A DNA stretch of 64,000 bases from Deltaproteobacteria bacterium (GTDB lineage: Bacteria > Desulfobacterota > Binatia > UBA12015). Location of the stretch: the NCBI GenBank assembly GCA_029262355.1, contig JAJCZO010000273.1:1-64000 (forward strand), written 5' to 3'. The notes below the pieces were generated by a model. The model was not told the DNA's origin and searched no databases. It saw only the letters and a program-made list of their open reading frames with translations. The position numbers were made by a program, and so were the translations under genes. Numbering within the stretch: position 1 is the stretch's first letter; every line of letters begins with the position of its first letter. Shown here one piece after another: positions 1 through 9,888 of the stretch.

Positions 1-2
1 TC

Positions 3-3000
3 CGCGACGTCCTCGACCGCTACCTCGCGCTCACCTTCGACGAGATCTCGCGCTTCGAGGGCCTGGTGAATCAGCTCGCCGGCGACGGATTGATGGCACT
101 CTTCGGAGCACCGATCGCGCACGAGGACGAGCCCGACCGCGCGGTACGCGCTGCACTCGGGATTCAAGATGCGCTGGTTGGCCTCTCCGCGACCCTCGAA
201 GACGAACTCGGATTCCCCCTCGAGGCGCGTATCGGAATCCACACGGGGATCGTGGTCGCCGGCACCGTCGGGAACGATCTAAAGATGGACTACACCGCGA
301 TCGGCGACACGACGAATCTCGCATCACGACTGCAGGGGCTCGCGCGCCCGGGCACAGTACTGATCAGCGATGCGACCGCGCGGCTCGTCGAGGGACGATT
401 TGAACTCAACCGACTGAGTCCGTTCGACGTGCGTGGCAAGACGGGCCGCGTCGTCGCGCACGAGGTCGTCGGCGCAGCCGACGCGGTTTCTCCAATGGAC
501 ATTGCCCAGGCCCGCGGCCTCACTCCGTTCGTGGGCCGCGCCGCGGAACTCGATCAGCTCGAAGCGTGCTTTCAACGACTCGACCGAGGCCTCTTCCAGA
601 TCGTCGAGGTCGTTGGGCCGGCCGGGTCGGGCAAGTCGCGGCTCCTGTACGAGTTCCGCCGTCTCATCGAGCGCGAGAACCCGATCCTCTTCGAGGGGCG
701 TTGCTCGGCGCTGGGACGCAGTACGCCCTTTGGCCTGTGGGAAGGCATGCTGCGAGCGTTCGTGGGCACGGTCCACGCCGACTCCGGCGACGAGATCCGC
801 GCGAAGATCCGCGAACACGTCGTCACACCCGGCTACGCGAGGCCCGACGACGAGGCGTACTTGAGCCGCTTCCTCGGCGTCGCCAGCGAGGCGATCGCGG
901 CCGAGGCCGGGAAGGTCACGGGAGGGAAAATCGCCCGGGCCTACCAGGGAATGTTGATCCGCGCCGCGTCGAAGGGACGCCTCGTCATTCTGCTCGAAGA
1001 TCTCCAATGGATCGACGACGCGTCACGAGGCGGGATGAACGAGATTCTCTCATCGATCGAATCCGTCGGCGCGATGATCGTGGCGAGCCACCGGCCCGAC
1101 TACGAACACGAGTGGCTCGTCAACGGCGCGGTGACTCAACTCCGACTTCGCCCCATGCCGGGCGACGAAGCAAGAGACATCGTCCGGGCCGTCGCCGGCG
1201 GCGATCTTCCGACCCCTCTCGAAGACCGGATCGTGCAGCGCGCCGAGGGGAACCCCTTCTTCCTCGAGGAGGTCACGCGAAAGCTCATCGAAGACGGTGC
1301 GATCGAGAACGAGGACGGCCGAGCCGTCGCCACGCGCTCGGTCGATGACATCGAGATCCCTGCGACCGTCCAGGAAGTGATGACCGCCCGCCTCGACCAC
1401 CTGCGAACCCACGCCAAGCGCGTGGCGCAGGTTGCCGCGGTTCTCGGGCGGCAATTCGAAACGAACACCCTCTCGACCCTGCTCGCCAGTGAGAGAATAG
1501 ACGTCGCGGGCGAGCTCGCCGAGTTGGAGCGAGCGGGAATCGTCCACCGCAAAAACACCGGTGGCGACGATGAATACCGCTTCGGTGAGAGCTTCACGCA
1601 GGAAGTCGCGTACGACAGCCTTCTGCTGCGCGAGCGCCGCCGCCTACACGACCTCGTCGGTGAGGCCTTACGCCACGCCGATGAGGGTCCGTTGGCGACA
1701 CGCGACGCGCGGGTCGGACGACACTTCGCCCGTGGGAACGATCCCGAGCGTGGCATCGAAGCGCTTCTCACCGCCGGCGAGCAAGCCGAGGCGCTCCCCT
1801 CCTACGGCGACGCGATTCGCCTCTACCGCGAAGCCTGGGAGCTAGCCGAAACGGCCATTCAAGAAGCGGGCCGCGCCCCCACCGAGCTCCTTCGCTGGGC
1901 GCTACGCGCCGCCGTTCGTCTGAGCAACGCGACCGTCCTGTACGGCGCCTCCCAGGGCGCCGCAGACGATCGCGCGTCCCTGCGTGGCATCGAACTGGCC
2001 CGCGAGCTCGACGACACCGAGGCCCTGGCACGCCTGAACGGGAGCCACGGCATGTTCGTCATGAATCACGGCCGCGAGCGCTTCGGCGAAGGACTCGAGC
2101 TCATCCAAGAGGGCCTCGCCGTCGCCCGAGCCTCGGGGAACGACGATGCGGCCGCCAGCCTCAGACGATCCCTCGCCTTCGGCTACCTTCTCGACGGCCG
2201 CTTCGCCGACGCGCAGCGCGAGATCGACGAAACCCTCGCTGAACTCGACCGGTTGGGACACCAAGAAAACCTCTCGGACACCTACATGGGCGCGCGATTC
2301 TTTCGGCAGCGCGTGCTCTACGAATCCGACCAGTTCGCCGAAGCCGAATCGTACGGACTCGCGACCCACGAGCTCGCACTGAAGGCGGACAACCGCACCC
2401 TGCAGAGCGGCAGCGCGGCCGGGCTCGCGGCGCTGTACTTCATGTACGCACGCTACGGCGAAGCGATCGATTGGGCCACCAAGGCCGTCGACATCGCAAC
2501 CGAGATCGAGAGCGTGGGCGCATCGCGTTCCGGCACTGCGACTCGCGTCCTCGCGCGCGCCGCCTTGGGCGATGGTACGAGCCGCCCAGGAGAACTCGAC
2601 GCAATGCAGCGGGGTCTTCTGACGAGCGGCGACCTCGCGATCAACCTGGACCTGATCATCTCGGCGCTCGTCTCGAGCGGCGAGATCGACCGAGCCCGCA
2701 AGCTCGCCGAACTCGCGACGGAGAGAGCGGGCGGCCGACTGCGCGAGGCGCGCCACCAGATCGCCATGGCCGAGGCCGCGTTCGCCGGACACGACGGCGA
2801 TCCCTGCCGCGCATACAGTTGCTACACCGATGCGCTCGCCCTTGCCCACGAGATCAGCTCACGATCGGTCACAGCCCGTGCTCATCTCGGCCTCGCGCAC
2901 CTCGCTCTCTGCCGAGGCGACAGCGGCCTCGCTCGAGAAAACGCGACGGCCGCGCTCCTGGCCTGCGAACAAATCGGCCTCGAGCACTACGCACGAGCGG

Positions 3001-3065
3001 CCCGAAGCGTGCTCACCGCCGTTACCGACGACGACCCGGCGACGCTGCACGGCCCTACCGGCTGA
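3..3065 (+). CDS. Adenylate/guanylate cyclase fused to AAA ATPase and TPR region (5' partial)
   Basis: The reading frame is open to the left edge, so the N-terminus and the first metal-binding aspartate of the cyclase lie outside the window. Visible cyclase parts are the GDGLMALFG metal-binding block and the GDTTNLASRLQ block, whose Asn and Arg stabilise the transition state. A class III cyclase domain that makes cAMP or cGMP from the NTP is therefore expected to be active. A P-loop ATPase follows (GPAGSGKS at about 205-212 counted from the edge, with a LLEDLQWIDD Walker B stretch near 325-335), then several hundred helical, TPR-like residues to the stop. This is the common soluble cyclase-AAA-TPR (LuxR/MalT-like STAND) layout used in signalling. 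The ligand is unknown. Confidence 0.9.
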   Translation, partial: RDVLDRYLALTFDEISRFEGLVNQLAGDGLMALFGAPIAHEDEPDRAVRAALGIQDALVGLSATLEDELGFPLEARIGIHTGIVVAGTVGNDLKMDYTAIGDTTNLASRLQGLARPGTVLISDATARLVEGRFELNRLSPFDVRGKTGRVVAHEVVGAADAVSPMDIAQARGLTPFVGRAAELDQLEACFQRLDRGLFQIVEVVGPAGSGKSRLLYEFRRLIERENPILFEGRCSALGRSTPFGLWEGMLRAFVGTVHADSGDEIRAKIREHVVTPGYARPDDEAYLSRFLGVASEAIAAEAGKVTGGKIARAYQGMLIRAASKGRLVILLEDLQWIDDASRGGMNEILSSIESVGAMIVASHRPDYEHEWLVNGAVTQLRLRPMPGDEARDIVRAVAGGDLPTPLEDRIVQRAEGNPFFLEEVTRKLIEDGAIENEDGRAVATRSVDDIEIPATVQEVMTARLDHLRTHAKRVAQVAAVLGRQFETNTLSTLLASERIDVAGELAELERAGIVHRKNTGGDDEYRFGESFTQEVAYDSLLLRERRRLHDLVGEALRHADEGPLATRDARVGRHFARGNDPERGIEALLTAGEQAEALPSYGDAIRLYREAWELAETAIQEAGRAPTELLRWALRAAVRLSNATVLYGASQGAADDRASLRGIELARELDDTEALARLNGSHGMFVMNHGRERFGEGLELIQEGLAVARASGNDDAAASLRRSLAFGYLLDGRFADAQREIDETLAELDRLGHQENLSDTYMGARFFRQRVLYESDQFAEAESYGLATHELALKADNRTLQSGSAAGLAALYFMYARYGEAIDWATKAVDIATEIESVGASRSGTATRVLARAALGDGTSRPGELDAMQRGLLTSGDLAINLDLIISALVSSGEIDRARKLAELATERAGGRLREARHQIAMAEAAFAGHDGDPCRAYSCYTDALALAHEISSRSVTARAHLGLAHLALCRGDSGLARENATAALLACEQIGLEHYARAARSVLTAVTDDDPATLHGPTG

Positions 3066-3229
3066 CCGCCAAGAGCAGCAGGTTCGTCCGCTGAGGCCGA
3101 AACTACGCAACCGTTCCATGGGAAGGGCTGCGACAACGGATTCATCAGCCCGAACGTACGTTCCGACGGACCGTCAAGCGACAAGAATCACTTCCCTGCC
3201 GAGCCAGTGTGCGATAGCGTACCCGCTCG

Positions 3230-4012
3230 ATGTGCCCGACGATCGGTGTCTTCCTCGCGCTCCTCCTCCTGCTGCTGGCCCCGGCGGCGACGCACGCGAC
3301 CCCCGAGAATGGCGACCAGGTATTGAAGGCCGCCCGCGAGGTCCTCGCCCCGATTCGCGACAAGTCCATGAAGGTCACGATGCGCGTCCTCGACCCTTCG
3401 GGTAGTGAGCGCGTGAAGCGGCTGCGGGGTTACGAGAAACGCGACGCCGACGCGCGCAAGGTCCTATGGATCTTCGAGTCGCCTCTCGAACTCCAGGGCA
3501 CTGGGTTCCTCGCGTGGCAGAACGAGAGCGAAGCCGACTCACTGTGGGTGTACTTCCCCGGACAGCGACGAGTCCGTCGGGTCCCGCCGTCCCTGCGACG
3601 CGAGAACTTTCAGGGAAGCATGTTCACCTACGAGGACCTGATCGCGGTCTTCTTCCTCGACTACCACGGCAACCACGAACTCGAGGGCACGAGGACGTGC
3701 GGCGACGGCGAGTGCTTCGTCGTGATGAGTGAGCTCGAAGAGGACGCCTTCGCATACGACCGGCTCCGGAGCTGGATCGACACAGAGACCCTACTTCCGG
3801 TCCGCGTCGAGTTCTTCGCCGATGAGCTGCTCAAGGTGATGAACGTCACGGAGACGGAGAAGATCGAGGGCATCCCTTCGATCGTACGTGTAGAGATGGC
3901 AAGCCCGACCGACGGCTACATCACCCACGTCCATCTCGAACAGGTCGACTACAACGAGAACCTGCGCGAGAACATGTTCACGATCGAGTACCTGTCCCAG
4001 ATGGGAAAGTAG
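3230..4012 (+). CDS. Outer-membrane lipoprotein-sorting protein, LolA-like
   Basis: This is a 260-residue secreted protein with a signal peptide (hydrophobic residues 5-20, ending in THATPE). The body matches the LolA-like family (PF17131 type) of periplasmic beta-rich proteins: a FLAWQNESEADSLWVYFPGQ-like strand region, the block RRVRRVPPSLRRENFQGSMF, then repeated strands in which a lysine-rich intermediate is compared with target lipids. In many bacteria such proteins sit beside RND exporters; no such exporter is present here. The gene stops 3 bp before the convergent enoyl-CoA hydratase. The start at 3230 is chosen because it gives a complete signal peptide; no strong ribosome site is visible. 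The lipid or lipoprotein cargo cannot be told. Confidence 0.8.
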   Translation: MCPTIGVFLALLLLLLAPAATHATPENGDQVLKAAREVLAPIRDKSMKVTMRVLDPSGSERVKRLRGYEKRDADARKVLWIFESPLELQGTGFLAWQNESEADSLWVYFPGQRRVRRVPPSLRRENFQGSMFTYEDLIAVFFLDYHGNHELEGTRTCGDGECFVVMSELEEDAFAYDRLRSWIDTETLLPVRVEFFADELLKVMNVTETEKIEGIPSIVRVEMASPTDGYITHVHLEQVDYNENLRENMFTIEYLSQMGK

Positions 4013-4015
4013 GCC

Positions 4016-4687
4016 TCACAGGCCCGGCAAGGGCTCGTCGATCGCTGCGATCACATCGCGGTACATGTCGCGCTTGAGCGTGCCCATCGCCGGGTGGGCC
4101 TTCGCCGCCAACTCGGCGGCCATCGCCACAGCCGTCGACACGACCTCGGCCTCCGGCGCGGTGCGATCGACGATGTGGAGCGCGGCCGCTTCCTCGCCTC
4201 CGAAACGCTTGCCGGTCGCGATCACCTGATGAACCGTGCGCACGGGGAGGCGCGCCTGAAGAATGGCGGTCATGGCCGGATGGAGCGGCACCCGCATGTC
4301 GACTTCCGGCATACAGTAATATCCACGGTCCGAGCGCATCACCTGATAGTCGTGCGCCACGGCGATCTGCGCGCCGGCGCCGAACGCGTGCCCGTTCACG
4401 GCCGCGACGGTACTCATCGGAAAGGTAAGGACTCGCCCCACGACGCGCAGGACTCCGGCCACATACTCACCGACTTCGGGCGGCGTGAGGGTGCCCATGT
4501 GCTCGACGTCGAGGCCGTTCGAATAGAACTTCCCGGTGCCGGTCGTGACGAGTGCCGCTGGAGCCTCTGCCGCCGCGACGTCGTCAAGAACCTTCCCGAG
4601 CTCGGCCACGAGGCCAGGATCGAATCGGTTCTCGCCGTGATCGAAACGAAGGATGAAAACGGGTCCCTCTCGGGTCAGATCGAGCAT
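4016..4687 (-). CDS. Enoyl-CoA hydratase/isomerase (crotonase) family protein
   Basis: The 223-residue protein is slightly short for the crotonase family but has its core. The first oxyanion-hole strand reads TTGTGKFYSNGLDVEHM and the second HAFGAGAQIAVAHD, followed by a MPEVDMRVPLHPAMTA block that resembles Delta3,Delta2-enoyl-CoA isomerases more than hydratases. The expected role is double-bond shifting or hydration of an acyl-CoA in beta-oxidation. AGGAG lies six bases before the ATG. It is the last gene of a minus-strand run after the LLM oxidoreductase (28 bp gap), so co-transcription is likely. Which of the two reactions it carries out cannot be fixed from sequence. Confidence 0.85.
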   Translation of the reverse strand: MLDLTREGPVFILRFDHGENRFDPGLVAELGKVLDDVAAAEAPAALVTTGTGKFYSNGLDVEHMGTLTPPEVGEYVAGVLRVVGRVLTFPMSTVAAVNGHAFGAGAQIAVAHDYQVMRSDRGYYCMPEVDMRVPLHPAMTAILQARLPVRTVHQVIATGKRFGGEEAAALHIVDRTAPEAEVVSTAVAMAAELAAKAHPAMGTLKRDMYRDVIAAIDEPLPGL

Positions 4688-4715
4688 GCAGTTCTCCTAG
4701 AAAAGTCCTCGTGCA

Positions 4716-5642
4716 CTAGTTGAAGTGTGGGATGATCTGCGTGCCGATGGCGTCGGTCTGCTCGAGAAGTTCGTCGCCACCCGCGACAGGGAAGAGGACG
4801 AACTTGTCACACCCAGCATCGACATAGGCCTGCACTCGTTCGCGGACTTCGGTGACCGTCCCAATCGCCGAGCGCTCGCGAAAGGCGTCAGGCCCAATGG
4901 GCGCACGTTTGAGGAAGCGCTCGGCGACCTGGCGCGCCGCACTCGCATCGTTGCTCACGTGCGCGAGGATCAGCACGCCAGCCTCGTCCGCGTCGACCTT
5001 CCGGCCGGTCTCCGCGGTAAACCCCGCCAGCTTCTTCATGCCCTCGTCGAACTCTTCGGCCGTGATGAAGGACGGCATCCAGCCGTCGCCGTACCGGGCC
5101 ACCCGCTTGAGCGCGAGATCACTATTCCCCCCGATCCAGACGTCGAGCGGGCCGCCGACCGGACGCGGCTCGATCGAAACGTTCTCGAAGTTATAAAAGC
5201 GCCCGTCGTGCGAGACGTCGGGCCCCGACCAGAGCTTTCGCATGACCTCGACGCCCTCCCGCATCCGCGCGCCGCGCTCCTTGCGAGGAATGCCCACCAC
5301 GTCGCACTCGCGCGCATCCCCCCCGAGTCCGACCGCGCAGATGATTCGACGCCGCCCGCCCGTGAGATGATCGAGCGAGGCGTACACCTTCGCCATGTGA
5401 ATGGGGTCGCGCGCCGGCATCGAGAGCACGCTCGGGCCCATCTTGACCCGCTTCGTTCGCCCGGCGAACAACGCCATGAGGCAGTGCACGTCGATGCTCG
5501 GCTGGCGCGAGACCGTGTGGTCGCTCGGCCAAATCGAGTCGATGCCGAGGTCCTCGACCCGGTCGGCGAAGGCGCAAATTTGATCGGCCGACGCCATGTT
5601 CGTACGCGTCATGCTGAAGCCGATGCCGATCTTGATTCCCAT
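4716..5642 (-). CDS. LLM-class, probably F420-dependent, flavin oxidoreductase
   Basis: This is a 308-residue TIM-barrel protein of the luciferase-like monooxygenase family. Typical features are the N-terminal strand IKIGIGFSMTRTNMASADQ, the SIWPSDHTV block, the GGRRRIICAVGLGGDARE block and the VWIGGNSDLALKRVARYGDG block that binds the cofactor. Family members use FMN or coenzyme F420 to oxidise or reduce small organic substrates; the mycobacterial-like pattern favours F420. The start is placed at 5642 because TAGGAG sits seven bases upstream, although the frame stays open about 20 codons further. It lies between a secreted protein and an enoyl-CoA hydratase on the same strand. The substrate is unknown. 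Confidence 0.85.
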   Translation of the reverse strand: MGIKIGIGFSMTRTNMASADQICAFADRVEDLGIDSIWPSDHTVSRQPSIDVHCLMALFAGRTKRVKMGPSVLSMPARDPIHMAKVYASLDHLTGGRRRIICAVGLGGDARECDVVGIPRKERGARMREGVEVMRKLWSGPDVSHDGRFYNFENVSIEPRPVGGPLDVWIGGNSDLALKRVARYGDGWMPSFITAEEFDEGMKKLAGFTAETGRKVDADEAGVLILAHVSNDASAARQVAERFLKRAPIGPDAFRERSAIGTVTEVRERVQAYVDAGCDKFVLFPVAGGDELLEQTDAIGTQIIPHFN

Positions 5643-5650
5643 GCCTGCTC

Positions 5651-6349
5651 CTACTTCCCGGCCGCGGCCCGAACCCGCTGAAACTGCTTCCCCTCGTCCC
5701 ACGACAGCGTCGTGTCGTAGGTCCAGTCGCCAACCGACCCGTCGGTCGGATTGAGGAGCGCAGGCTTCCCCGGCTCGCCGGCGAACGTGAAGCTCCCGCT
5801 CTCGAGCTCGGCGGTGGCCCCGAACGGAAGATCGAGCTGTTTCTGAATGTCCATGATCCGAATCCGCACGGGAGTGTCCGTGCCGAGAGTGACCGATCCG
5901 AAGACCGACTGCGCACCCACGCCAAACACCTGCCCCGGCCCGAAGAAGAAGACCAGATTCGCCCCCTCCGGACCACCGTCGGCGCGGTACGCGTCCGCAG
6001 TGACCGCGTGCATTCCCAGCATCTCGACGGTCATCGTACCGTGACCAATCCGGGCATCACGAAAGGTCCGCGCGCAGACCTCTCCCGCCTTCGGGCCGTG
6101 ACCCTCTACGGTACACGTTCGCCGGAACGCCTCGGCGTCGACCTTCGCTCCCGGCGCAAGCCCGATCTCGATCATCCCCACCTTCTCAGCGGTACTGCCG
6201 GTCGCGCGAAACGAGAATGTGAGTTCCGTCGCCCGCCCGGCCTGCCCGTCCGAGAGAATGATGCTCGTCGCGTACGGGTCCGGCGCGGCACCCGCGTGAG
6301 CCCACCAGAACGCCACGACCGCAACCGCCAGAAAACCGACCCGTGCCAT
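5651..6349 (-). CDS. Secreted protein of unknown function
   Basis: I do not recognise this 232-residue protein. It begins with a clear signal peptide (hydrophobic residues 4-20, cleavage near GAAPDP). The rest looks beta-rich, with a short cysteine pair (CTVEG...EVCARTF) at about 79-92 that could form a disulfide, and a strand-turn stretch NLVFFFGPGQVFGVGAQSVF. The C-terminus WTYDTTLSWDEGKQFQRV resembles short extracellular adhesion or carbohydrate-binding modules, but I would not name a family. It is the first gene of a minus-strand trio: its stop lies 8 bp from the start of the LLM oxidoreductase, so the two are probably co-transcribed. Confidence 0.7.
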   Translation of the reverse strand: MARVGFLAVAVVAFWWAHAGAAPDPYATSIILSDGQAGRATELTFSFRATGSTAEKVGMIEIGLAPGAKVDAEAFRRTCTVEGHGPKAGEVCARTFRDARIGHGTMTVEMLGMHAVTADAYRADGGPEGANLVFFFGPGQVFGVGAQSVFGSVTLGTDTPVRIRIMDIQKQLDLPFGATAELESGSFTFAGEPGKPALLNPTDGSVGDWTYDTTLSWDEGKQFQRVRAAAGK

Positions 6350-6763
6350 GGAATGAACCTAGCCGGCGAAGCGACCGGATTGCCAACTGTCGGACGAACA
6401 CGTCACGGCGCAGCGACGACCCGGAGCGGCACGACGAGCGGCTCTACGCCTCAATCATCGAGCGGACCGTCGGCCGCCTGGGCGAGACCGACTCGTATTT
6501 CGAGCTCGCCTGCGAAGCGCGGAGCCCGCAGGAGCACCGCGGCCTGTACCGACGGCGTAGAGGAGATGGTTTCCCGCGGCCATCGGCAAGGGCCAAAGCC
6601 ACCAGAGCGCAAGAAGCACGTAGGCACCGACCGCGGCGGATACCTCGGCGCGGCCAGGTTCCGGGCAAGACACGCGGCGGTACGTCCCAGGTTCGTCTCT
6701 AGGGAGGAAGACCCACCGCCCTTGTGAGAAATCTGCCTTTGCGACAAGGTCTCGGGACGATCG
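6350..6763. other. Gene-poor 414-bp stretch with a short hydrophobic frame
   Basis: No convincing gene is present. On the minus strand (frame 6455-6673) there is one hydrophobic stretch, YVLLALWWLWPLPMAAGNH, that looks like the first membrane helix of a glycosyltransferase-like protein, but the frame then loses coding character. A second minus-strand frame continues with a more protein-like AAVLLRAPRFAGELEIRVG. This may be the decayed start of a GT-C-type gene. The stretch also has to hold the promoters of the secreted protein (minus) and the metal ATPase (plus); I cannot point to either. Confidence 0.25.
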
Positions 6764-9139
6764 ATGTCCGCGCCCCGCACCCCTGAGTCACATGGAAGCG
6801 AGCCCCGAGTCTCACTCGAGCTTCCCGTGGTCTTGCCCGAGGTCGACGACCACCACGACCAGTGCATCGAGCGACTGGTCGAGCGACTCGAAAGCCTGAG
6901 AGGCATCACCAGCGCCCACATCGAGAACGGAGAGGCCGACGAGGCGCACCTTTGCCTCCACTACGACCCGAACCTCGTGGCGCTGACGCAAGTGGAACGA
7001 CTGGCCCAGGACGCCGGCGCCGAGCTCACGCAGCGTTACCGACACGAAACGCTGCTCATCACGAGCATGGATTGCGGCGACTGCGCCCAGAGCATCGAGC
7101 ACGTCGTGCGTCGCATGGACGGCGTGCTTCAGGTGTCCGTCAGCTACGCTGCCGAGAAGATGCGCGTGGAGTTCGACTCCACGACCGTGAATCGCGAAGA
7201 CATCTCCGCCCGCGTGGCCTCCATGGGCTTCGAAGTGCGCGATTCGGTCGAGGAGCCGAAGGGATGGCTCGCGCAGCACGCCGAGCTCGCCCGCTCGGTG
7301 GCTGCCGGCGCCGTACTCGGGATCGGGTTTGGGCTGGAGAAGGTGGGGGTGGGATTCGGCGTCGCTTTGGCCGTCTACGGGGCCTCCTATCTCCTGGGCG
7401 GCTACGACATCGCGCGCCACGGACTGAAGGCTCTCGCCAAGGGCCGCTTCACGATCGACCTTCTCATGACCGTCGCTGCGGGCGGCGCAGCCATCCTCGG
7501 CGAGTGGGCCGAGGGAGGACTGCTGCTCTTCCTCTTCAGCCTCGGACACGCTCTCGAAGAGGAGGCCATGGACCGCGCCCGCAGCGCGATTACCGCACTC
7601 GGCGACCTCTCCCCGAAGACGGCTCGCGTGCGACGCGACGGACAGACCTCCGAGGTCGGCGTGGAGACGCTCGAACGCGGTGACATCGTGGTGGTGCGAG
7701 CGGGCGAGCGCATTCCCGTGGACGGCACGGTGGAGGCCGGGCGGTCCTCGATCGACGAGAGCGCACTCACCGGCGAGAGTCTTCCGGTCGAGAAAGCAGC
7801 GGGAGACTCTGTCTTCGCCGGTGCGGTCAACGGCGACGGGACACTAGACGTCGAGGTGGCCAAGCTCGCCTCGGACTCCACGCTCGCACGCGTCGTCGCC
7901 TTGGTCTCCGAGGCCGAAACACAGAAGTCCCCGACCCAGATGCTCGTGGACCGCATCGCCGGCTTCTTCGTTCCGGCCACCCTGGTGACGGTCGGTGTCG
8001 TGTGGGTCGCCCCGCCGCTGCTGGGATGGCTCACCTGGTCCGACGCGTTCCTGCGGTCGATGGCGGTACTGGTCTCGGCGTCGCCCTGCGCGCTCGCGAT
8101 CGCGACGCCGGCGGCCGTTCTGTCCGGGATCGCACGGGCCGCGAACCGCGGCGTGCTGATCAAAGGCGGCGTTCACCTCGAAAACCTCGGGCGTCTGCGG
8201 GCGGTCGCGTTCGACAAGACGGGCACGATCACACAGGGCGCACCTCAGGTGACGGCCCTCCAGCCGATGGGCGTCGCAACAGAACTCGACCTGCTCGGGA
8301 CTGCGGCGGCGATCGAGCTGGGCTCGACCCACCCGCTCGCCCGCGCGATCGTGAGCGCCGCGCGCGAGCGCGGACTCGAGGTCGCCGAAGCGCAGGATGT
8401 CGAGACCGTCCCTGGAAAAGGGCTGCGCGCGACGCTCGAAGGCGAAAGCGTCGCGGTGGGCACACCCGCTCTCCTCGCGGGTGGACCGGGCGGCCCAACC
8501 CCCGAGCAGATTGCCGGTGCCGAGCGGCTCGAGGCCGACGGCAACACAGTCGTCCTCGTCCAGAGGTCGAACCAACTGCTCGGCACCATCGCCGTCGCCG
8601 ACCGCCCACGCGAGAACGCCCGCGACACACTAGAGAGGTTGCGCGCCCTCGGCATCGCCGAGCTCGTCATGCTCACGGGAGACAACCCCCGGGTCGCCCA
8701 AGCGATCGCGACCGAGGTCGGGCTCGACGAGTTCCGGGCCGGCCTCCTCCCCGAAGACAAGCTGAAGGCCATCGAGGAGATCTCGGAGCGGATCGGCGCG
8801 GTCGGTATGCTCGGAGACGGCGTGAACGACGCGCCAGCGCTCGCCCGAGCGTCCGTCGGCATCGCCATGGGCGCCGCAGGCACCGACGTGGCCCTCGAGA
8901 CCGCTGACGTCGCCCTCATGGCCGACGACCTGAGCGTCCTTCCGTTCGCGATCGGGCTTGGACGCCGCACCCGGCGTGTCATCGCGCAGAACCTGGTGAT
9001 CGCGCTGGGTGTCGTCGCGGTCCTCGTTCCATCGTCGGTGCTGGGCGTTGCCGGCATCGGCACTGCCATCGTTCTGCACGAGGGAAGCACGCTCGTGGTC
9101 GTCGCCAACGCCCTGCGCCTACTACGCTACCGCGGCTGA
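6764..9139 (+). CDS. Heavy-metal-transporting P1B-type ATPase with SPC motif (P1B-4-like)
   Basis: This 791-residue pump exports a transition metal using ATP. It has the phosphorylated Asp in DKTGT (D484), the TGES actuator loop, the MLTGDN block and [10 protein letters not shown]. The metal-site motif in the sixth membrane helix is SPC (440-442), not CPC, and the last helix carries HEGST. Both are marks of the P1B-4 subgroup, which moves Co, Fe, Ni or Zn rather than Cu. Two HMA-like domains precede the membrane part: a degenerate one with a His-rich DDHHDQC stretch (residues 27-33) and one with MDCGDC (Cys104, Cys107). P1B-4 pumps often lack N-terminal HMA domains, so the arrangement is uncommon. 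No metal regulator is adjacent. Confidence 0.93.
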   Translation: MSAPRTPESHGSEPRVSLELPVVLPEVDDHHDQCIERLVERLESLRGITSAHIENGEADEAHLCLHYDPNLVALTQVERLAQDAGAELTQRYRHETLLITSMDCGDCAQSIEHVVRRMDGVLQVSVSYAAEKMRVEFDSTTVNREDISARVASMGFEVRDSVEEPKGWLAQHAELARSVAAGAVLGIGFGLEKVGVGFGVALAVYGASYLLGGYDIARHGLKALAKGRFTIDLLMTVAAGGAAILGEWAEGGLLLFLFSLGHALEEEAMDRARSAITALGDLSPKTARVRRDGQTSEVGVETLERGDIVVVRAGERIPVDGTVEAGRSSIDESALTGESLPVEKAAGDSVFAGAVNGDGTLDVEVAKLASDSTLARVVALVSEAETQKSPTQMLVDRIAGFFVPATLVTVGVVWVAPPLLGWLTWSDAFLRSMAVLVSASPCALAIATPAAVLSGIARAANRGVLIKGGVHLENLGRLRAVAFDKTGTITQGAPQVTALQPMGVATELDLLGTAAAIELGSTHPLARAIVSAARERGLEVAEAQDVETVPGKGLRATLEGESVAVGTPALLAGGPGGPTPEQIAGAERLEADGNTVVLVQRSNQLLGTIAVADRPRENARDTLERLRALGIAELVMLTGDNPRVAQAIATEVGLDEFRAGLLPEDKLKAIEEISERIGAVGMLGDGVNDAPALARASVGIAMGAAGTDVALETADVALMADDLSVLPFAIGLGRRTRRVIAQNLVIALGVVAVLVPSSVLGVAGIGTAIVLHEGSTLVVVANALRLLRYRG

Positions 9140-9674
9140 CGACCCTACTGCCCCCGCTGGCCGTCGCACTGAGGCACCTACGATGCTGCCGCGGCGGACC
9201 GGCGCTGGCTCCGCGTGCGAGCGGGCAGCGCTGCAAGCATGACATGGCACACGCGCGAAGCGCCCCCAAGCGGGCGGGGCTCTCCCAGAGATCTTGGGCC
9301 CAGTGGTGCGCCGGCCGGGGCTCCGCATGTGGCAGCGGAGCAAGGACTAGAGCTCCTGTGACCAGAACGCACGAAACGCGGCTGTCGGTCCTCGTCCCCC
9401 TGCGCCGGCAACGCTTGCCGCGTCCCTTCACGCCTGCGCGCAGCCCTCGCTGGCTACGAGGCGGGAACGACGCGACCCCGAGAACGCGAGCAAGCCCGGA
9501 CACGATTCGCACGACAGAGGCGCACATCCGCAATCGCCTCATTGGACGATACGCCGCGCGCCCACGCCAGAGCTGCGCTCCTGCGCAAACGAAAGCGCCT
9601 TGCGTCGAGCGCCGCGCGCAGACGAGTCGTTGCGTTGTGCGCTAGCGAGGCGCAAGCAAGGCCGCCTCTCGCAA
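9140..9674. other. About 535 bp without a recognisable gene
   Basis: Open frames exist on both strands but read as arginine/serine/alanine-rich noise of the kind that any very GC-rich sequence gives. None has a signal, motif or ribosome site. The stretch separates the metal ATPase from the sigma-54-type promoter at 9675, and could hold binding sites for an enhancer-binding activator. I could not identify any such site. Confidence 0.4.
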
Positions 9675-9690
9675 TGGCACGGCGGTTGCG
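9675..9690 (+). promoter_or_regulatory. Sigma-54 (RpoN) type -24/-12 promoter
   Basis: The 16-base site reads TGGCACGGCGGTTGCG. It matches the RpoN consensus TGGCACG-N4-TTGCW at 11 of its 12 fixed positions, with the exact 10-base gap between the GG and GC doublets; only the last base differs. It lies 16 bp upstream of the ATG at 9707, so transcription would begin about six bases before the start codon and give a nearly leaderless message. Such promoters need an AAA+ enhancer-binding protein, and none is encoded nearby. Confidence 0.6.
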
Positions 9691-9706
9691 TTTGTCTACC
9701 GGCGTC

Positions 9707-9868
9707 ATGCCGACACAAATTGAGACCACCCTCCTTGACCTCGTCAACACGATGACCGACCTCACCGAGAGCGAGACCGAAGTGCTCGCGACGGTGACCC
9801 ACCTGGTCAACAGCGGCAAGGTCGTGCTGCGAGGGAACTTCGCGGGCCAGGCGATCCCCACGCGCTGA
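9707..9868 (+). CDS. Small acidic protein of unknown function (53 residues)
   Basis: The 53-residue product starts MPTQIETTLLDLVNTMTDLT. It continues through an amphipathic helix (SETEVLATVTHLVNSGKVVL) to RGNFAGQAIPTR. The pattern of hydrophobic residues and the Gly/Asn-rich end look like a real small protein rather than noise. I recall similar short proteins ending in GNFAGA in deltaproteobacterial genomes, but assign no function. The frame stays open upstream to 9542 with poor, arginine-rich sequence, so the ATG at 9707 is preferred. No Shine-Dalgarno sequence precedes it; the only upstream signal is the sigma-54-type site. Overlapping hairpins follow the stop. Confidence 0.6.
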   Translation: MPTQIETTLLDLVNTMTDLTESETEVLATVTHLVNSGKVVLRGNFAGQAIPTR

Positions 9869-9888
9869 TCCGTCGCCCCCCGGCCCTC

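Noticed and set aside
9244-9645. Plus-strand frame in the gap after the metal ATPase
   Set aside because: Its composition is arginine-rich noise, with no motif and no ribosome site.
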